The notes under the pieces are model-generated. The model was not told the DNA's origin. It was given only the letters and a program-made list of their open reading frames with translations, and searched no databases. From Clostridia bacterium (GTDB taxonomy: Bacteria > Bacillota > Clostridia > Christensenellales > QAND01), in assembly GCA_017439715.1 (NCBI GenBank), contig JAFSIR010000006.1:1-48387 (forward strand): a DNA stretch of 48,387 nt, given 5' to 3'. Positions 1 to 9,293 of the stretch are shown here, piece by piece. Every line of letters starts with the position of its first letter. Within the stretch, counting starts at the first letter, position 1. The position numbers and the translations under genes are program-made.

Positions 1-262
1 CAGCATGGCGGTGTATCTTGACACGGAGCATGTGGGCCGAAAGATCGGCCCGCGCCTTGTAGCGGAGGGCGAGCGGCTGGCCCGCACCTTGGGCTATAAA
101 ACCATGCGCGTTACCGTTTGCACGGAGAACGACCGCTCTTTGAAGCTGTTCGACGCCATGGGTTATCGGCACACAGGCCTGCGCGTGGCAGACGCTTATA
201 AATTTGGCCGCTATCTGGACACGGCGTTGTTTATAAAACAGCTGGACAAGGAAAACCAATGA
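1..262 (+). CDS. GNAT family N-acetyltransferase, C-terminal part (gene starts before the window)
   Basis: This is the last 87 or so codons of an open frame that runs in from the left edge. The visible part ends with the acetyl-CoA-binding half of a GNAT fold: a helix after RKIGPRL, then the strand-helix TMRVTVCTEND followed by RSLKLFDAMGYRHTG. The last of these is the usual 'N..a..lY.k.GF' signature, with F for Y and Y for F. The substrate cannot be told from this part. The stop codon overlaps the ATG of the next gene by four bases (ATGA), so the two are probably translationally coupled. Family assignment is good; function is open. Confidence 0.8.
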   Translation, partial: SMAVYLDTEHVGRKIGPRLVAEGERLARTLGYKTMRVTVCTENDRSLKLFDAMGYRHTGLRVADAYKFGRYLDTALFIKQLDKENQ

Positions 263-1020
263 AGAAAAACGCTGCCATCTGGGTGATCTGCGTTCTGATT
301 GCGGTGCTGTGCTGTGTGCCGCTGCTGAGCGCACCGGAAAAAGCCGTGGCCCCCGATATTTTTGCGGTGCCGCCGCAGGCAATGGCGGTGTACGCGCGCG
401 AACAGCAAATAAGCGGCACGCCATGGGTGCTGCTGGCCGCTGCGGATCATGCGCAAAGCGCTGCACCGGATGCACAAAGAGTGCATGAGATTGCGCAAAA
501 AATAGCGCCGCTGTCCGGCACGTTTGGCGACCCGATCGAGCAGGGGCTGGATGCGCTGAGCCGGTATGACGGCAGCCGTCATTTTCTGAAAATGGCGGGC
601 AGGCAGCTGCTTACGCTTGAACCGCTGTACCGCATGCTGGCCGCGGGCAAGGATATAGCGCCCGGCGGGCAGGCGCAGCACGATCTTCAGGAAAACGGGC
701 AGTCCGGATGCACGCTGACAGGGTGCGATCAGATCATGGCTGCGTATAACGGAAGGGTCATTCAGGCGCAGGAAAGCACGGTGCAGATCGAATATGAAAA
801 CGGATGGTGCATGACATTTTCCGGGCTGATCGGTGTAGCTGCTCAACAGGGCGGCAGCATTGTGGCAGGGGAGCCGATCGGCACCGGAGAGACCGTGTAT
901 GTACAAATGCGGGCGCAAGGGCAGGCGATAGACCCTTATCCGTATATATTACTGTGGAAATACCCAGAAAAAGCAAAAAAACCTGTTGCGAAAAGCGGCG
1001 GTTTTCTGTATGATAGGTGA
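259..1020 (+). CDS. Exported protein with a degenerate M23/LytM-like domain
   Basis: A 253-residue protein with one N-terminal hydrophobic segment (about residues 5-25), which is a signal anchor or uncleaved signal peptide. Residues about 155-240 follow the layout of M23 (LytM) peptidase domains: GRVIQAQ, a strand pair around YENGWCMTF, GGSIVAGEPIGTG, and a final IDPYPYILLW that matches the usual 'vdP..yL'. The zinc ligands of active M23 enzymes are not there. The 'Y.HL' position reads FSGL and the HxH strand reads YVQMR, so a catalytic hydrolase is unlikely. Degenerate LytM domains are known as structural or activator parts in cell-wall machinery, including SpoIIQ of Bacillus; a similar role here is inference. 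It overlaps the GNAT gene upstream by 4 bases. Confidence 0.65.
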   Translation: MKKNAAIWVICVLIAVLCCVPLLSAPEKAVAPDIFAVPPQAMAVYAREQQISGTPWVLLAAADHAQSAAPDAQRVHEIAQKIAPLSGTFGDPIEQGLDALSRYDGSRHFLKMAGRQLLTLEPLYRMLAAGKDIAPGGQAQHDLQENGQSGCTLTGCDQIMAAYNGRVIQAQESTVQIEYENGWCMTFSGLIGVAAQQGGSIVAGEPIGTGETVYVQMRAQGQAIDPYPYILLWKYPEKAKKPVAKSGGFLYDR

Positions 1021-1109
1021 GATAAATCGACTCCTTTTGCAACATTGCACTGCATGGGCTGGCCTGTGCGGTGTATTCAGTTGCTAAAATTATAAGAGGT
1101 GAAGGACTT

Positions 1110-3065
<1,956 letters not shown>

Positions 3066-3075
3066 GAACAAACAT

Positions 3076-3106
3076 AAAGAGGCTTCCGACAGGAAGCCTC
3101 TTTTTT
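3076..3106. terminator. Bidirectional intrinsic terminator between hppA and the convergent unknown gene
   Basis: Perfect 9-base stem GAGGCTTCC (3079-3087) / GGAAGCCTC (3092-3100) with a 4-base loop, flanked by As on the left and a T run on the right. The stop codon of the minus-strand gene lies in the T run. Confidence 0.9.
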
Positions 3107-4121
3107 ATGCCAGCGGTTCGATGTTCTGTATTGCAGTGCCCTCCGTTTCAAAACGGAAAGAGTACACGCGAAACACATTTTCCGCAACAGCCTGGGCCAG
3201 CCGCGCGATGGGCGGCTCTCCCGAAACGGAACACACATGATCGATCGGCCCGAAAAAGGAAAGCAGCTCCTGCTCATCCAGTCCCTGCCGCAGCGCCGGC
3301 GTCATCAAAGTGAGCGCTTCTGCTGCAGCACCAAGGGCCACCGCTTCGCACAGCGCACGTACCGCCGCCTCAGGCGTTTGCGGTGCGCGGGGAGAACGGG
3401 TAAAAAACCCGATCTGCGCCGGCGCGCGCTGCACCTCATTGTTTTGAACGAAAAAACGAACTCGCCGCTGATGGCCGCGCACGTCATCGAGCTGTTCGGT
3501 AACAAGCAGTTCATGCCCGGCCGTTTCCGCGCGCCCGTGTGCTTCGGCCGCAGCCTGCCACTGGCCTGAAATAGGGGAAAACAGAATAGTTTGAGGGCCC
3601 TGCGCCGTTTGGCCATGCAAAAGGATATCCTGCGGCGTAAAGCAGGCGGCCCGCTCCAAGGTGCCTGTGACCAGGTCGGGCAGCGGGTGCAGGCAAAGCA
3701 GGGCGCCATCGGCCGATTCGATCGCCAGCATGGGAGGAGCACCAAGGAACAGCGTGGCTGTGCAGGTAGCGCCGCGGTGCACAGCTAAAACGCGGGCAAC
3801 CGCGCGCGGCAGCCCATTGTTTTGATGAAGGGGCAGCACGGGCAGGGCAAGGGAAAGCGTGACCAGCCCGTTTTCGCCGAAATAGAGGCGTCCATCTGGC
3901 GGGCAGGCAAGGGGCAGCCCGTTTTCAAACATAAGGCGCACCGTGCGCGGCAGCGCAATGCAGGCCCCGGCGTTTTCCAGTGGCAGGCAGGTGAGCATAA
4001 GCTCGCCCGTTTCTGCGGCGGGTACCAGGGCGGGCCGATCGCTGTAGCCGCAAAAAGCCCCGTTGATGATCAGCGCACAGGGCACGCCCGGCGTTTGAAC
4101 ACTCAGCATCACCGGCTGCAT
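3105..4121 (-). CDS. Hypothetical protein, beta-rich N-terminal part and helical C-terminal domain
   Basis: A 338-residue protein that I do not recognise. The ATG at 4121 is preceded by AAAAGGAGGTGTGCC, an excellent ribosome site, so the start is firm. No signal peptide or membrane segment is visible. The first 230 residues read as many short strands with few charged residues. After the segment [20 protein letters not shown] (about 244-263), the C-terminal 80 residues look like the helix-then-strand order of an NTF2-like/DUF4878 domain (helices, then [14 protein letters not shown]). That resemblance is an inference from pattern only. It is transcribed alone, divergently from asnS, and ends in the hppA terminator. 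Confidence 0.7.
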   Translation of the reverse strand: MQPVMLSVQTPGVPCALIINGAFCGYSDRPALVPAAETGELMLTCLPLENAGACIALPRTVRLMFENGLPLACPPDGRLYFGENGLVTLSLALPVLPLHQNNGLPRAVARVLAVHRGATCTATLFLGAPPMLAIESADGALLCLHPLPDLVTGTLERAACFTPQDILLHGQTAQGPQTILFSPISGQWQAAAEAHGRAETAGHELLVTEQLDDVRGHQRRVRFFVQNNEVQRAPAQIGFFTRSPRAPQTPEAAVRALCEAVALGAAAEALTLMTPALRQGLDEQELLSFFGPIDHVCSVSGEPPIARLAQAVAENVFRVYSFRFETEGTAIQNIEPLA

Positions 4122-4186
4122 GGCACACCTCCTTTTATAAAAAATATATGCGCCGGTGCGAACGGTATGCGCCGCGGGCCGAACTG

Positions 4187-4195
4187 TGGTATACT
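4187..4195 (+). promoter_or_regulatory. Probable extended -10 promoter of asnS
   Basis: TGG followed by TATACT forms an extended -10 element (TGnTATACT) 55 bases before the asnS start. No convincing -35 box is visible 16-18 bases upstream. Confidence 0.4.
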
Positions 4196-4250
4196 ATTGA
4201 TGCTATGAGTGCGGATACCGCGCTTAAACGGCTGTTACGGAGGGAAACAG

Positions 4251-5633
4251 ATGTTGATCAAAGTGATTGAATTGCTCGAACAGTCTCAGAAATATATGGG
4301 GCAAACGGTGCAGATAGCGGGCCGTATCCGCACGGTGCGCGAAATGAAAGGGATCGCCTTTGCCGAGGTGTGGGACGGCAGCTGCCTGTCCGGCGTGCAG
4401 GTAGTGGCGCAGGGAGACCTGGTGGCGCAAACGGCCAAAGCGTCTACGGGCGCGGTGGTGTTGGTAACAGGCACGGTGCAGCCGTCGCCGGCCGCAGGGC
4501 AGGCGGTGGAAGTGGCGGCCGAAACGTTTGAAGTGACCGGGCCGTGCGATGCAACCTATCCGCTGCAGAAAAAGCGGCATACGCTGGAATACCTCCGCAC
4601 GATCGGACATCTGCGGCCGCGCACGAACACGCTGTATGCCGTGTTCCGGGTGCGCAGCGTGCTCAGCCAGGCCATTCACGCATTTTTTGCAAGCAAAGGG
4701 TTTGTGTATGTGCATACGCCGCTGATCACGGGCAGCGACTGTGAAGGCGCGGGTGAAATGTTCCGCGTGACCACGCTGGATCTTAACGATGTGCCCCGCA
4801 CCGAAGACGGCGCGGTAGACTATACGCAGGACTTTTTCGGCAAAGAAGCGCACCTGACGGTGAGCGGCCAGCTCAATGTGGAAGCGTTTGCGCTTACCTA
4901 TGGCAACTGCTATACCTTTGGGCCAACGTTCCGCGCCGAAAACAGCAACACCGGCCGCCATGCATCCGAGTTCTGGATGGTGGAACCGGAAATGGCATAT
5001 TGCGATCTGGCAGACAACATGCAGATGGCAACGGAAATGATCAAATTCTGCATTCGCGAGGTGCTGGAAAAATGCCCGCAGGAAATGGCGTTCTTTGACA
5101 GGTTCATTCAAAAAGGCGTGATCGAGCGGCTGGAGAACGTGGTGAACAGCGAGTTTGCCCATGTGACCTATACCGATGCGATCGATTTGCTGCTCAAGAG
5201 CGGGCAAACCTTTAATTATCCGGTGTTCTGGGGCTGCGATCTGGCCACGGAGCATGAGCGGTATCTGGCGGAAACGATCTTCCGGCGCCCGGTGTTCGTA
5301 ACGGATTATCCCAAGGAGATCAAAGCTTTCTATATGCGCCGCAATGAAGATGGGCGTACCGTGGCGGCAATGGACCTGCTGGTGCCCGGCGTGGGCGAAG
5401 TGATCGGCGGCAGCCAGCGTGAAGAGCGGTATGACGTGCTGCTGGATGTGATCCGTGAATGCGGCCTGAACCCCGACGATTATGCCTGGTATCTTGACCT
5501 GCGCAAATACGGCACCATCATGCACAGCGGCTTCGGCCTTGGGTTGGAGCGTATCCTGATGTATATCACCGGCATGCAGAACATTCGTGACGTGCTCCCC
5601 TTCCCGAGAACGCCGGGAACAGCGGAATATTAA
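4251..5633 (+). CDS. asnS: Asparaginyl-tRNA synthetase
   Basis: A 460-residue class IIb aminoacyl-tRNA synthetase that charges tRNA-Asn. The N-terminal OB-fold anticodon-binding domain (about 1-110) includes [17 protein letters not shown]. The catalytic core has motif 2 in [20 protein letters not shown] and motif 3 in [30 protein letters not shown] and the closing PFPRTPG are typical of AsnS rather than AspS. The frame is open 42 bases further upstream, but the ATG at 4251 has the ribosome site ACGGAGGGAAACAG. No T-box leader precedes it (only 129 bases separate it from the divergent gene), unlike ileS in this window. It is transcribed alone and ends in a strong terminator. Confidence 0.96.
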   Translation: MLIKVIELLEQSQKYMGQTVQIAGRIRTVREMKGIAFAEVWDGSCLSGVQVVAQGDLVAQTAKASTGAVVLVTGTVQPSPAAGQAVEVAAETFEVTGPCDATYPLQKKRHTLEYLRTIGHLRPRTNTLYAVFRVRSVLSQAIHAFFASKGFVYVHTPLITGSDCEGAGEMFRVTTLDLNDVPRTEDGAVDYTQDFFGKEAHLTVSGQLNVEAFALTYGNCYTFGPTFRAENSNTGRHASEFWMVEPEMAYCDLADNMQMATEMIKFCIREVLEKCPQEMAFFDRFIQKGVIERLENVVNSEFAHVTYTDAIDLLLKSGQTFNYPVFWGCDLATEHERYLAETIFRRPVFVTDYPKEIKAFYMRRNEDGRTVAAMDLLVPGVGEVIGGSQREERYDVLLDVIRECGLNPDDYAWYLDLRKYGTIMHSGFGLGLERILMYITGMQNIRDVLPFPRTPGTAEY

Positions 5634-5662
5634 GCCGAGAATAAACATAAGCATAAACACAC

Positions 5663-5700
5663 AAAAGCGAAAAGGTTGCCTTTTCGCTTTTTGTTTTTTT
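5663..5700 (+). terminator. Terminator of asnS
   Basis: 13-base stem AAAAGCGAAAAGG / CCTTTTCGCTTTT with loop TTG, followed by a T-rich tail. Confidence 0.9.
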
Positions 5701-5766
5701 CGTGACGGCATAAAAACCGGCGGATTTGTTCATAATAACGCTGATATAAACAAAGGGGGCTGACTG

Positions 5767-6399
5767 ATGCAGCAAACAGTGGAAAAACCGGCGGTCCGCG
5801 CCGGCTGGAACGAACAGGAAGAGACCTTGCTGTGGGCGCAGGTAACACAAATCCGCCGGGCGGGCCTGCCACTGCGCAGTGCGTTTGAGAATATGGCGCG
5901 GCTTACCGGGCGTAAACCGAACAGCATCCGCAATTATTATTATGCCCGTGTAAAAGAGGGTGCTTTTGTGCCGGAAAAAACGCGCAGTGCCTTTGTGCCG
6001 TTCACCAAGGAAGAAACACAGGCCATGCTGGAAACGGTGCTTTCCGGGCAGGCGCGCGGCCGTTCCGTGCGGGGGATCACTTTGGAAATGGGCGGCGGCG
6101 ATAAGCGCGCCATGCTGCGCTATCAAAACAAATACCGCAGTGTTTTGAAAAATACGCCTCAGGAAGTGTATGCTGCGCTGGAGCGGCTGCGCGCCGAGGG
6201 CAAGCCGGCCTTTGACCCGTATGCACAGCCGCGGGTGAACAAAGCCGGCCGCAAGCCGGGCAGCACAAGCAAAACGGAACTGGACAGGGCGATCCTGCGA
6301 TTAAAAACAGAGCTGCGTGATGTTTCCGGCGTGGATACGGCCGGGCTGATCGACCGGCTGGCTTCGCTGGCGGCGAGGGTAGGAAAAAGGGAGACATAA
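5767..6399 (+). CDS. Myb/SANT-like DNA-binding protein, possible RsfA-type regulator
   Basis: A 210-residue basic protein. Residues 13-60 have the three-helix Myb/SANT pattern with spaced aromatics: AGWNEQEETLLW, then a second helix IRRAGLPLRSAFENMARLTG, then RKPNSIRNYYYARV as the recognition helix. This arrangement occurs in RsfA-like (YlbO) prespore regulators of Firmicutes. No proof of a sporulation role is visible here. The middle part (VPFTKEETQAMLETVL) may be a second, weaker copy. The C-terminus after the basic linker RKPGSTSK is a predicted coiled coil (about 175-205). The ATG at 5767 follows AAAGGGGGCTGACTG. Neighbours give no functional hint. Confidence 0.7.
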   Translation: MQQTVEKPAVRAGWNEQEETLLWAQVTQIRRAGLPLRSAFENMARLTGRKPNSIRNYYYARVKEGAFVPEKTRSAFVPFTKEETQAMLETVLSGQARGRSVRGITLEMGGGDKRAMLRYQNKYRSVLKNTPQEVYAALERLRAEGKPAFDPYAQPRVNKAGRKPGSTSKTELDRAILRLKTELRDVSGVDTAGLIDRLASLAARVGKRET

Positions 6400-6408
6400 G
6401 ACAATCTA

Positions 6409-6437
6409 TTGACGCGATCTGAGATGGATGATACGAT
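6409..6437 (+). promoter_or_regulatory. Sigma-A promoter of the aldo/keto reductase gene
   Basis: TTGACG (6409-6414), 17-base spacer, TACGAT (6432-6437), 36 bases before the start codon. Confidence 0.55.
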
Positions 6438-6473
6438 CATTTTATAATAAATTTTATAATGGGAGGAAATACT

Positions 6474-7610
6474 ATGATCTATCGTCCGTATGGAAAAACC
6501 GGGTTTTCTTCATCGCTGTTGGGCATGGGCTGCATGCGCTTGCCGCAGGATCCGCAAACGCATCAGATTGATAAGGAAAAAGCGGTTGCTGTGATCCGCC
6601 ATGCGATTGACAGCGGCATTAACTATTGCGATACTGCGTATGCCTATCCCGGCAGTGAAGAAACGCTGGGCCTTGCTTTGCGCGATGGATACCGCGAAAA
6701 AGTGAAAATTGCAACCAAAGTACCTCCACGTGAGATCAAGAAAAAAGAAGATGTGCGCGAAAAGCTGCTGATCGAGCTGGAGCGCCTGGGTGTGCCGTAT
6801 GTGGATTTTTATCTGATCCACCGCGTGGAAAGCACCACTTGGCAGCAGATCAAAGAGATGGGCATTGTGGAAGCGCTGGATGAGCTGAAAAAGGAAGGCC
6901 TGTGCAAGGGCGTTGGCTTCTCGTATCATGATACATTTGAAGTGTTTGAAGAAGTGCTCAATTATTATCCGTGGGATATGTGCCAGGTGCAGCAGAACTA
7001 TCTGGATTGGGACCGCGAAGTGACCGAGCGCGGCATTCGCCTGGCGGGCGAAAAAGGCGTTGCGCTTGTGATTATGGAGCCGCTGCGCGGCGGTGCGCTG
7101 GTGAATGTGCCCCAGGAAGTGAAAGATCTGTTTGCCGCGTATCCGGAACAACGCACGCAGATCGACTGGGCGTTCCGTTATCTGTATAACTTCCCGGAAA
7201 TCAGCTGTATCCTTTCGGGCATGAACAGCATTGAAATGGTCGATGAAAACGTTTCCTATTTCAGCGATGAAAACGATGTTAAGCCCAACTGTCTGTCGCA
7301 GGCGGATGTTGAGATGCTGCACGAAGCCAAAGCCATCCTTGACAGGAAAATGAGAGTGCTGTGCACCGGCTGCTTCTATTGTATGCCCTGCCCCAACGGC
7401 GTGGGCATCCCCGGCCTGTTCCAGCTGTATAACAATGGGTCCGTGTTTGACGATTGGGCCGGCAGCAAAGCAACCTATAAGCGCTATTTAACCATTGGCA
7501 TTAAACGCGCGGACGCATGCGTGGGCTGCGGCCTGTGCGAATCCCATTGCCCGCAGCATATTTCGATCATCGAAAAACTTAAAGAAGTGCATGCAGCGCT
7601 GGCTGAATAA
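6474..7610 (+). CDS. Aldo/keto reductase fused to a C-terminal 2[4Fe-4S] ferredoxin-like domain
   Basis: A 378-residue oxidoreductase of the COG1453 type. The N-terminal TIM barrel carries the usual catalytic tetrad: Asp and Tyr in NYCDTAYAYPGSE, Lys in KIATKVPP, His in FYLIHRVES. The C-terminal part has two cysteine clusters, CTGCFYCMPCP (Cys 297, 300, 303, 306) and CVGCGLCESHCP (Cys 349, 352, 355, 359), fit for two [4Fe-4S] clusters. This suggests electron exchange with ferredoxin instead of, or as well as, NAD(P)H. The substrate is unknown. The start at 6474 follows GGGAGGAAATACT; an ATG 15 bases upstream overlaps that site and is unlikely. It is a single gene with its own promoter and terminator. 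Confidence 0.9.
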   Translation: MIYRPYGKTGFSSSLLGMGCMRLPQDPQTHQIDKEKAVAVIRHAIDSGINYCDTAYAYPGSEETLGLALRDGYREKVKIATKVPPREIKKKEDVREKLLIELERLGVPYVDFYLIHRVESTTWQQIKEMGIVEALDELKKEGLCKGVGFSYHDTFEVFEEVLNYYPWDMCQVQQNYLDWDREVTERGIRLAGEKGVALVIMEPLRGGALVNVPQEVKDLFAAYPEQRTQIDWAFRYLYNFPEISCILSGMNSIEMVDENVSYFSDENDVKPNCLSQADVEMLHEAKAILDRKMRVLCTGCFYCMPCPNGVGIPGLFQLYNNGSVFDDWAGSKATYKRYLTIGIKRADACVGCGLCESHCPQHISIIEKLKEVHAALAE

Positions 7611-7613
7611 CAA

Positions 7614-7645
7614 AAAAAGGGGCCGAAATTCGGCCCCCTTTTTTA
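7614..7645. terminator. Terminator after the aldo/keto reductase gene, usable from both sides
   Basis: Stem AAGGGGCCGAA / TTCGGCCCCCT with A and T runs on either side, between two convergent genes. Confidence 0.88.
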
Positions 7646-7652
7646 TTGCGGT

Positions 7653-8084
7653 TTAGTCTCTTTTAGTGTGGTATCTAAGCACTTTCCCTGTTTTTGCATC
7701 AATATCCACTTCATATTCCATGGTGCCCACTTCAAAATCAATTTCGTATTCCCAGGCATCTGTGCTTTTTCTGTATTCAAGCTCAATATCATAATCTCTG
7801 ATCTGGGCCTCGTTGACGCCGGCTTTATCCAGCGCAATGGCTTTTGCACTGGATTTGGAGATCAGATCTTCCTTTTGCGGCGGCGTGGTTTTTTTGCCCT
7901 CGGCACTATTAGCCTTAGGCACTGCCGCATCTTTTTCATCAGCAGGCAAAACATCGGCAGAAGATGATACTTTTGCATCGGGTTGCAGAGAAGCATCATT
8001 ATTTTGCAGCGCGGGGCCTGCCGTGCAGCCGATCAGCGCAAAAAGCAGCGCTGCCAGCGTGAACAGTATCAACAATTTTTTCAT
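7653..8084 (-). CDS. PepSY domain lipoprotein
   Basis: A 143-residue predicted lipoprotein. The N-terminus MKKLLILFTLAALLFALIGC is a signal peptide with lipobox L-I-G-C, so Cys20 should be lipid-modified. A low-complexity linker of about 55 residues (Ser/Ala/Asp/Lys-rich) leads to a single PepSY domain (about 77-140): SSAKAIALDKAGVNEAQIRD, a strand, WEYEIDFEVG, then EYEVDIDAKTGKVLRY. PepSY domains outside proteases are usually extracytoplasmic and of unclear role; protease inhibition or a surface role is possible. The ribosome site is GAGGGACC. It lies downstream of the perR-rubrerythrin operon, separated by a terminator. Confidence 0.88.
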   Translation of the reverse strand: MKKLLILFTLAALLFALIGCTAGPALQNNDASLQPDAKVSSSADVLPADEKDAAVPKANSAEGKKTTPPQKEDLISKSSAKAIALDKAGVNEAQIRDYDIELEYRKSTDAWEYEIDFEVGTMEYEVDIDAKTGKVLRYHTKRD

Positions 8085-8117
8085 TTGGTCCCTCTCATAT
8101 AAAATAATGGTGTGTTG

Positions 8118-8160
8118 TTAAAAAACAGGTAGAGAGAATGCACTCTCCACCTGTTTGTTT
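8118..8160. terminator. Terminator of the perR-rubrerythrin operon
   Basis: Long inverted repeat AAAAACAGGTAGAGAG (8121-8136) / CTCTCCACCTGTTTG with one mismatch, followed on the minus strand by a T run. Confidence 0.85.
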
Positions 8161-8203
8161 TTTATGTGGGTGGCTTTATGCCGCCTTTCGGCAGCAGCGC
8201 AGC

Positions 8204-8746
8204 TCAGCCGAAGTAACGCTCAAGCAGGCCGGCAAACGCTTTGCCGTGGCGGGCCTCATCGCGGGCCATTTCATGAACGGTGTCATGGATCGCGTCGAGG
8301 TTGAGTTCTTTGGCGCGTTTGGCCAGTTCGAATTTGCCGGCGGTGGCGCCGTTTTCAGCGTCAACACGGAGCTGGAGGTTGGTCTTGGTGGAGGCGGTGA
8401 CCACTTCTCCCAGCAATTCGGCAAATTTAGCGGCATGTTCCGCTTCTTCATAAGCGGCTTTTTCCCAGTACAGGCCGATTTCCGGATAACCTTCGCGGTG
8501 CGCCACGCGGGCCATCGCCAGATACATGCCAACTTCGGTGCACTCGCCGGTGAAGTTCATGCGCAGACCTTCGATGATATCTTCGGGCGCGCCTTCGGCG
8601 ATGCCGACCACATGCTCGGCCGCCCAAACCATTTCGCCGGACTGCTCATTGAATTTTTCCGCCGGGGCTTTACAGGTGGGGCAAACAGCGGGGGCCGCTT
8701 CGCCTTCGTGAACATAACCGCAGATACCGCAAACAAATTTTTTCAT
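8204..8746 (-). CDS. Reverse rubrerythrin (rubredoxin domain first), peroxide reductase
   Basis: A 180-residue non-heme iron protein that reduces hydrogen peroxide, and often oxygen, in anaerobes with electrons from NADH via a rubredoxin reductase. The rubredoxin-like domain is at the N-terminus (Cys6, Cys9, Cys22, Cys25 in CGICGY and CPTCKAP). The four-helix diiron domain follows, with ligands in the E(x)GE segment [16 protein letters not shown], in [10 protein letters not shown], and in [14 protein letters not shown]. This order is the reverse of classical rubrerythrin and matches the clostridial revRbr enzymes. The start follows AAAGGAGATTTGAATC. It lies 28 bases downstream of the PerR-like gene and is probably cotranscribed with it, so it should be induced by peroxide. 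Confidence 0.95.
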   Translation of the reverse strand: MKKFVCGICGYVHEGEAAPAVCPTCKAPAEKFNEQSGEMVWAAEHVVGIAEGAPEDIIEGLRMNFTGECTEVGMYLAMARVAHREGYPEIGLYWEKAAYEEAEHAAKFAELLGEVVTASTKTNLQLRVDAENGATAGKFELAKRAKELNLDAIHDTVHEMARDEARHGKAFAGLLERYFG

Positions 8747-8774
8747 GATTCAAATCTCCTTTATATTTTTTGTT

Positions 8775-9161
8775 TTATTGATTGGAAGTCATTTTGCAAT
8801 CACGGCATAACCCGTAATACACACAAGTTTCGGTTTGGACTTCATAGCCCATGGCCGCAATCTCGGGCGGCGTTGTTATTGGGAAGAACAGGTCTGTCAC
8901 TTGCCCGCATCGGCTGCAGATGAAGTGCCTGTGAGGCGCTGTGTTTCCATCATAATGCACGCTGCGGTTGCGAGACTCGATCGTGATCAGGCTGCCTTCA
9001 TCGGCCAGCACACTAAGATTCCGATAAACAGTGCCCAAACTGATGGACGGGATCTGCTCCTTCACGCGTTTATACACCGTTTCCGCTGTAGGATGATCGG
9101 TGCAGTTTTGCAGCACTTCCCGGATCGCCTCTCGCTGTTGTGAATATCGAATTAAGATCAC
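8775..9161 (-). CDS. perR: Fur-family transcriptional regulator, PerR-like
   Basis: A Fur-family repressor of about 125 residues, probably a peroxide sensor given the rubrerythrin gene right after it. The N-terminal winged helix includes QREAIREVL, HPTAETVYKRV and SISLGTVYRNLSVLADEG. The dimer domain has the metal site HRHFICSRCG and the second zinc pair CRDC near the C-terminus. The start is uncertain. The only standard start codon in frame is GTG at 9161, but that GTG lies inside GAGGTGATC, a perfect 9-base anti-16S match. The codon placed 8 bases after GAGG is ATT at 9152, and homologues of this type usually begin with M-(K/R)-Y-S at just that position. The promoter and a 7-1-7 palindrome lie directly upstream, suggesting autoregulation. 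Confidence 0.92.
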   Translation of the reverse strand: MILIRYSQQREAIREVLQNCTDHPTAETVYKRVKEQIPSISLGTVYRNLSVLADEGSLITIESRNRSVHYDGNTAPHRHFICSRCGQVTDLFFPITTPPEIAAMGYEVQTETCVYYGLCRDCKMTSNQ

Positions 9162-9169
9162 CTCGCTAT

Positions 9170-9184
9170 TAGTAACAGTAACTA
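9170..9184. promoter_or_regulatory. Candidate PerR/Fur box (autoregulation)
   Basis: TAGTAAC-A-GTAACTA has the 7-1-7 inverted-repeat geometry of Fur-family operators with one mismatched pair. It lies between the -10 box and the start codon of the PerR-like gene, about at the transcription start. Confidence 0.5.
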
Positions 9185-9190
9185 TTATTA

Positions 9191-9219
9191 TTTATAAAGC
9201 ATGATCGTTGATTTGTCAA
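9191..9219 (-). promoter_or_regulatory. Sigma-A promoter of the perR-rubrerythrin operon
   Basis: On the minus strand TTGACA (9214-9219), a 17-base spacer and TATAAA (9191-9196). Confidence 0.8.
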
Positions 9220-9242
9220 CACCTATTTTGAAATTTTTTCAA

Positions 9243-9280
9243 AAAGATAAAAAAGGCGGCAGAACAAGTGTTCTGCCGCC
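9243..9280 (-). terminator. Terminator of gpsA
   Basis: Perfect 11-base stem GGCGGCAGAAC / GTTCTGCCGCC (9255-9265 and 9270-9280), followed on the minus strand by TTTTTTATC. Confidence 0.9.
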
Positions 9281-9293
9281 CATTTTGCAGGGT

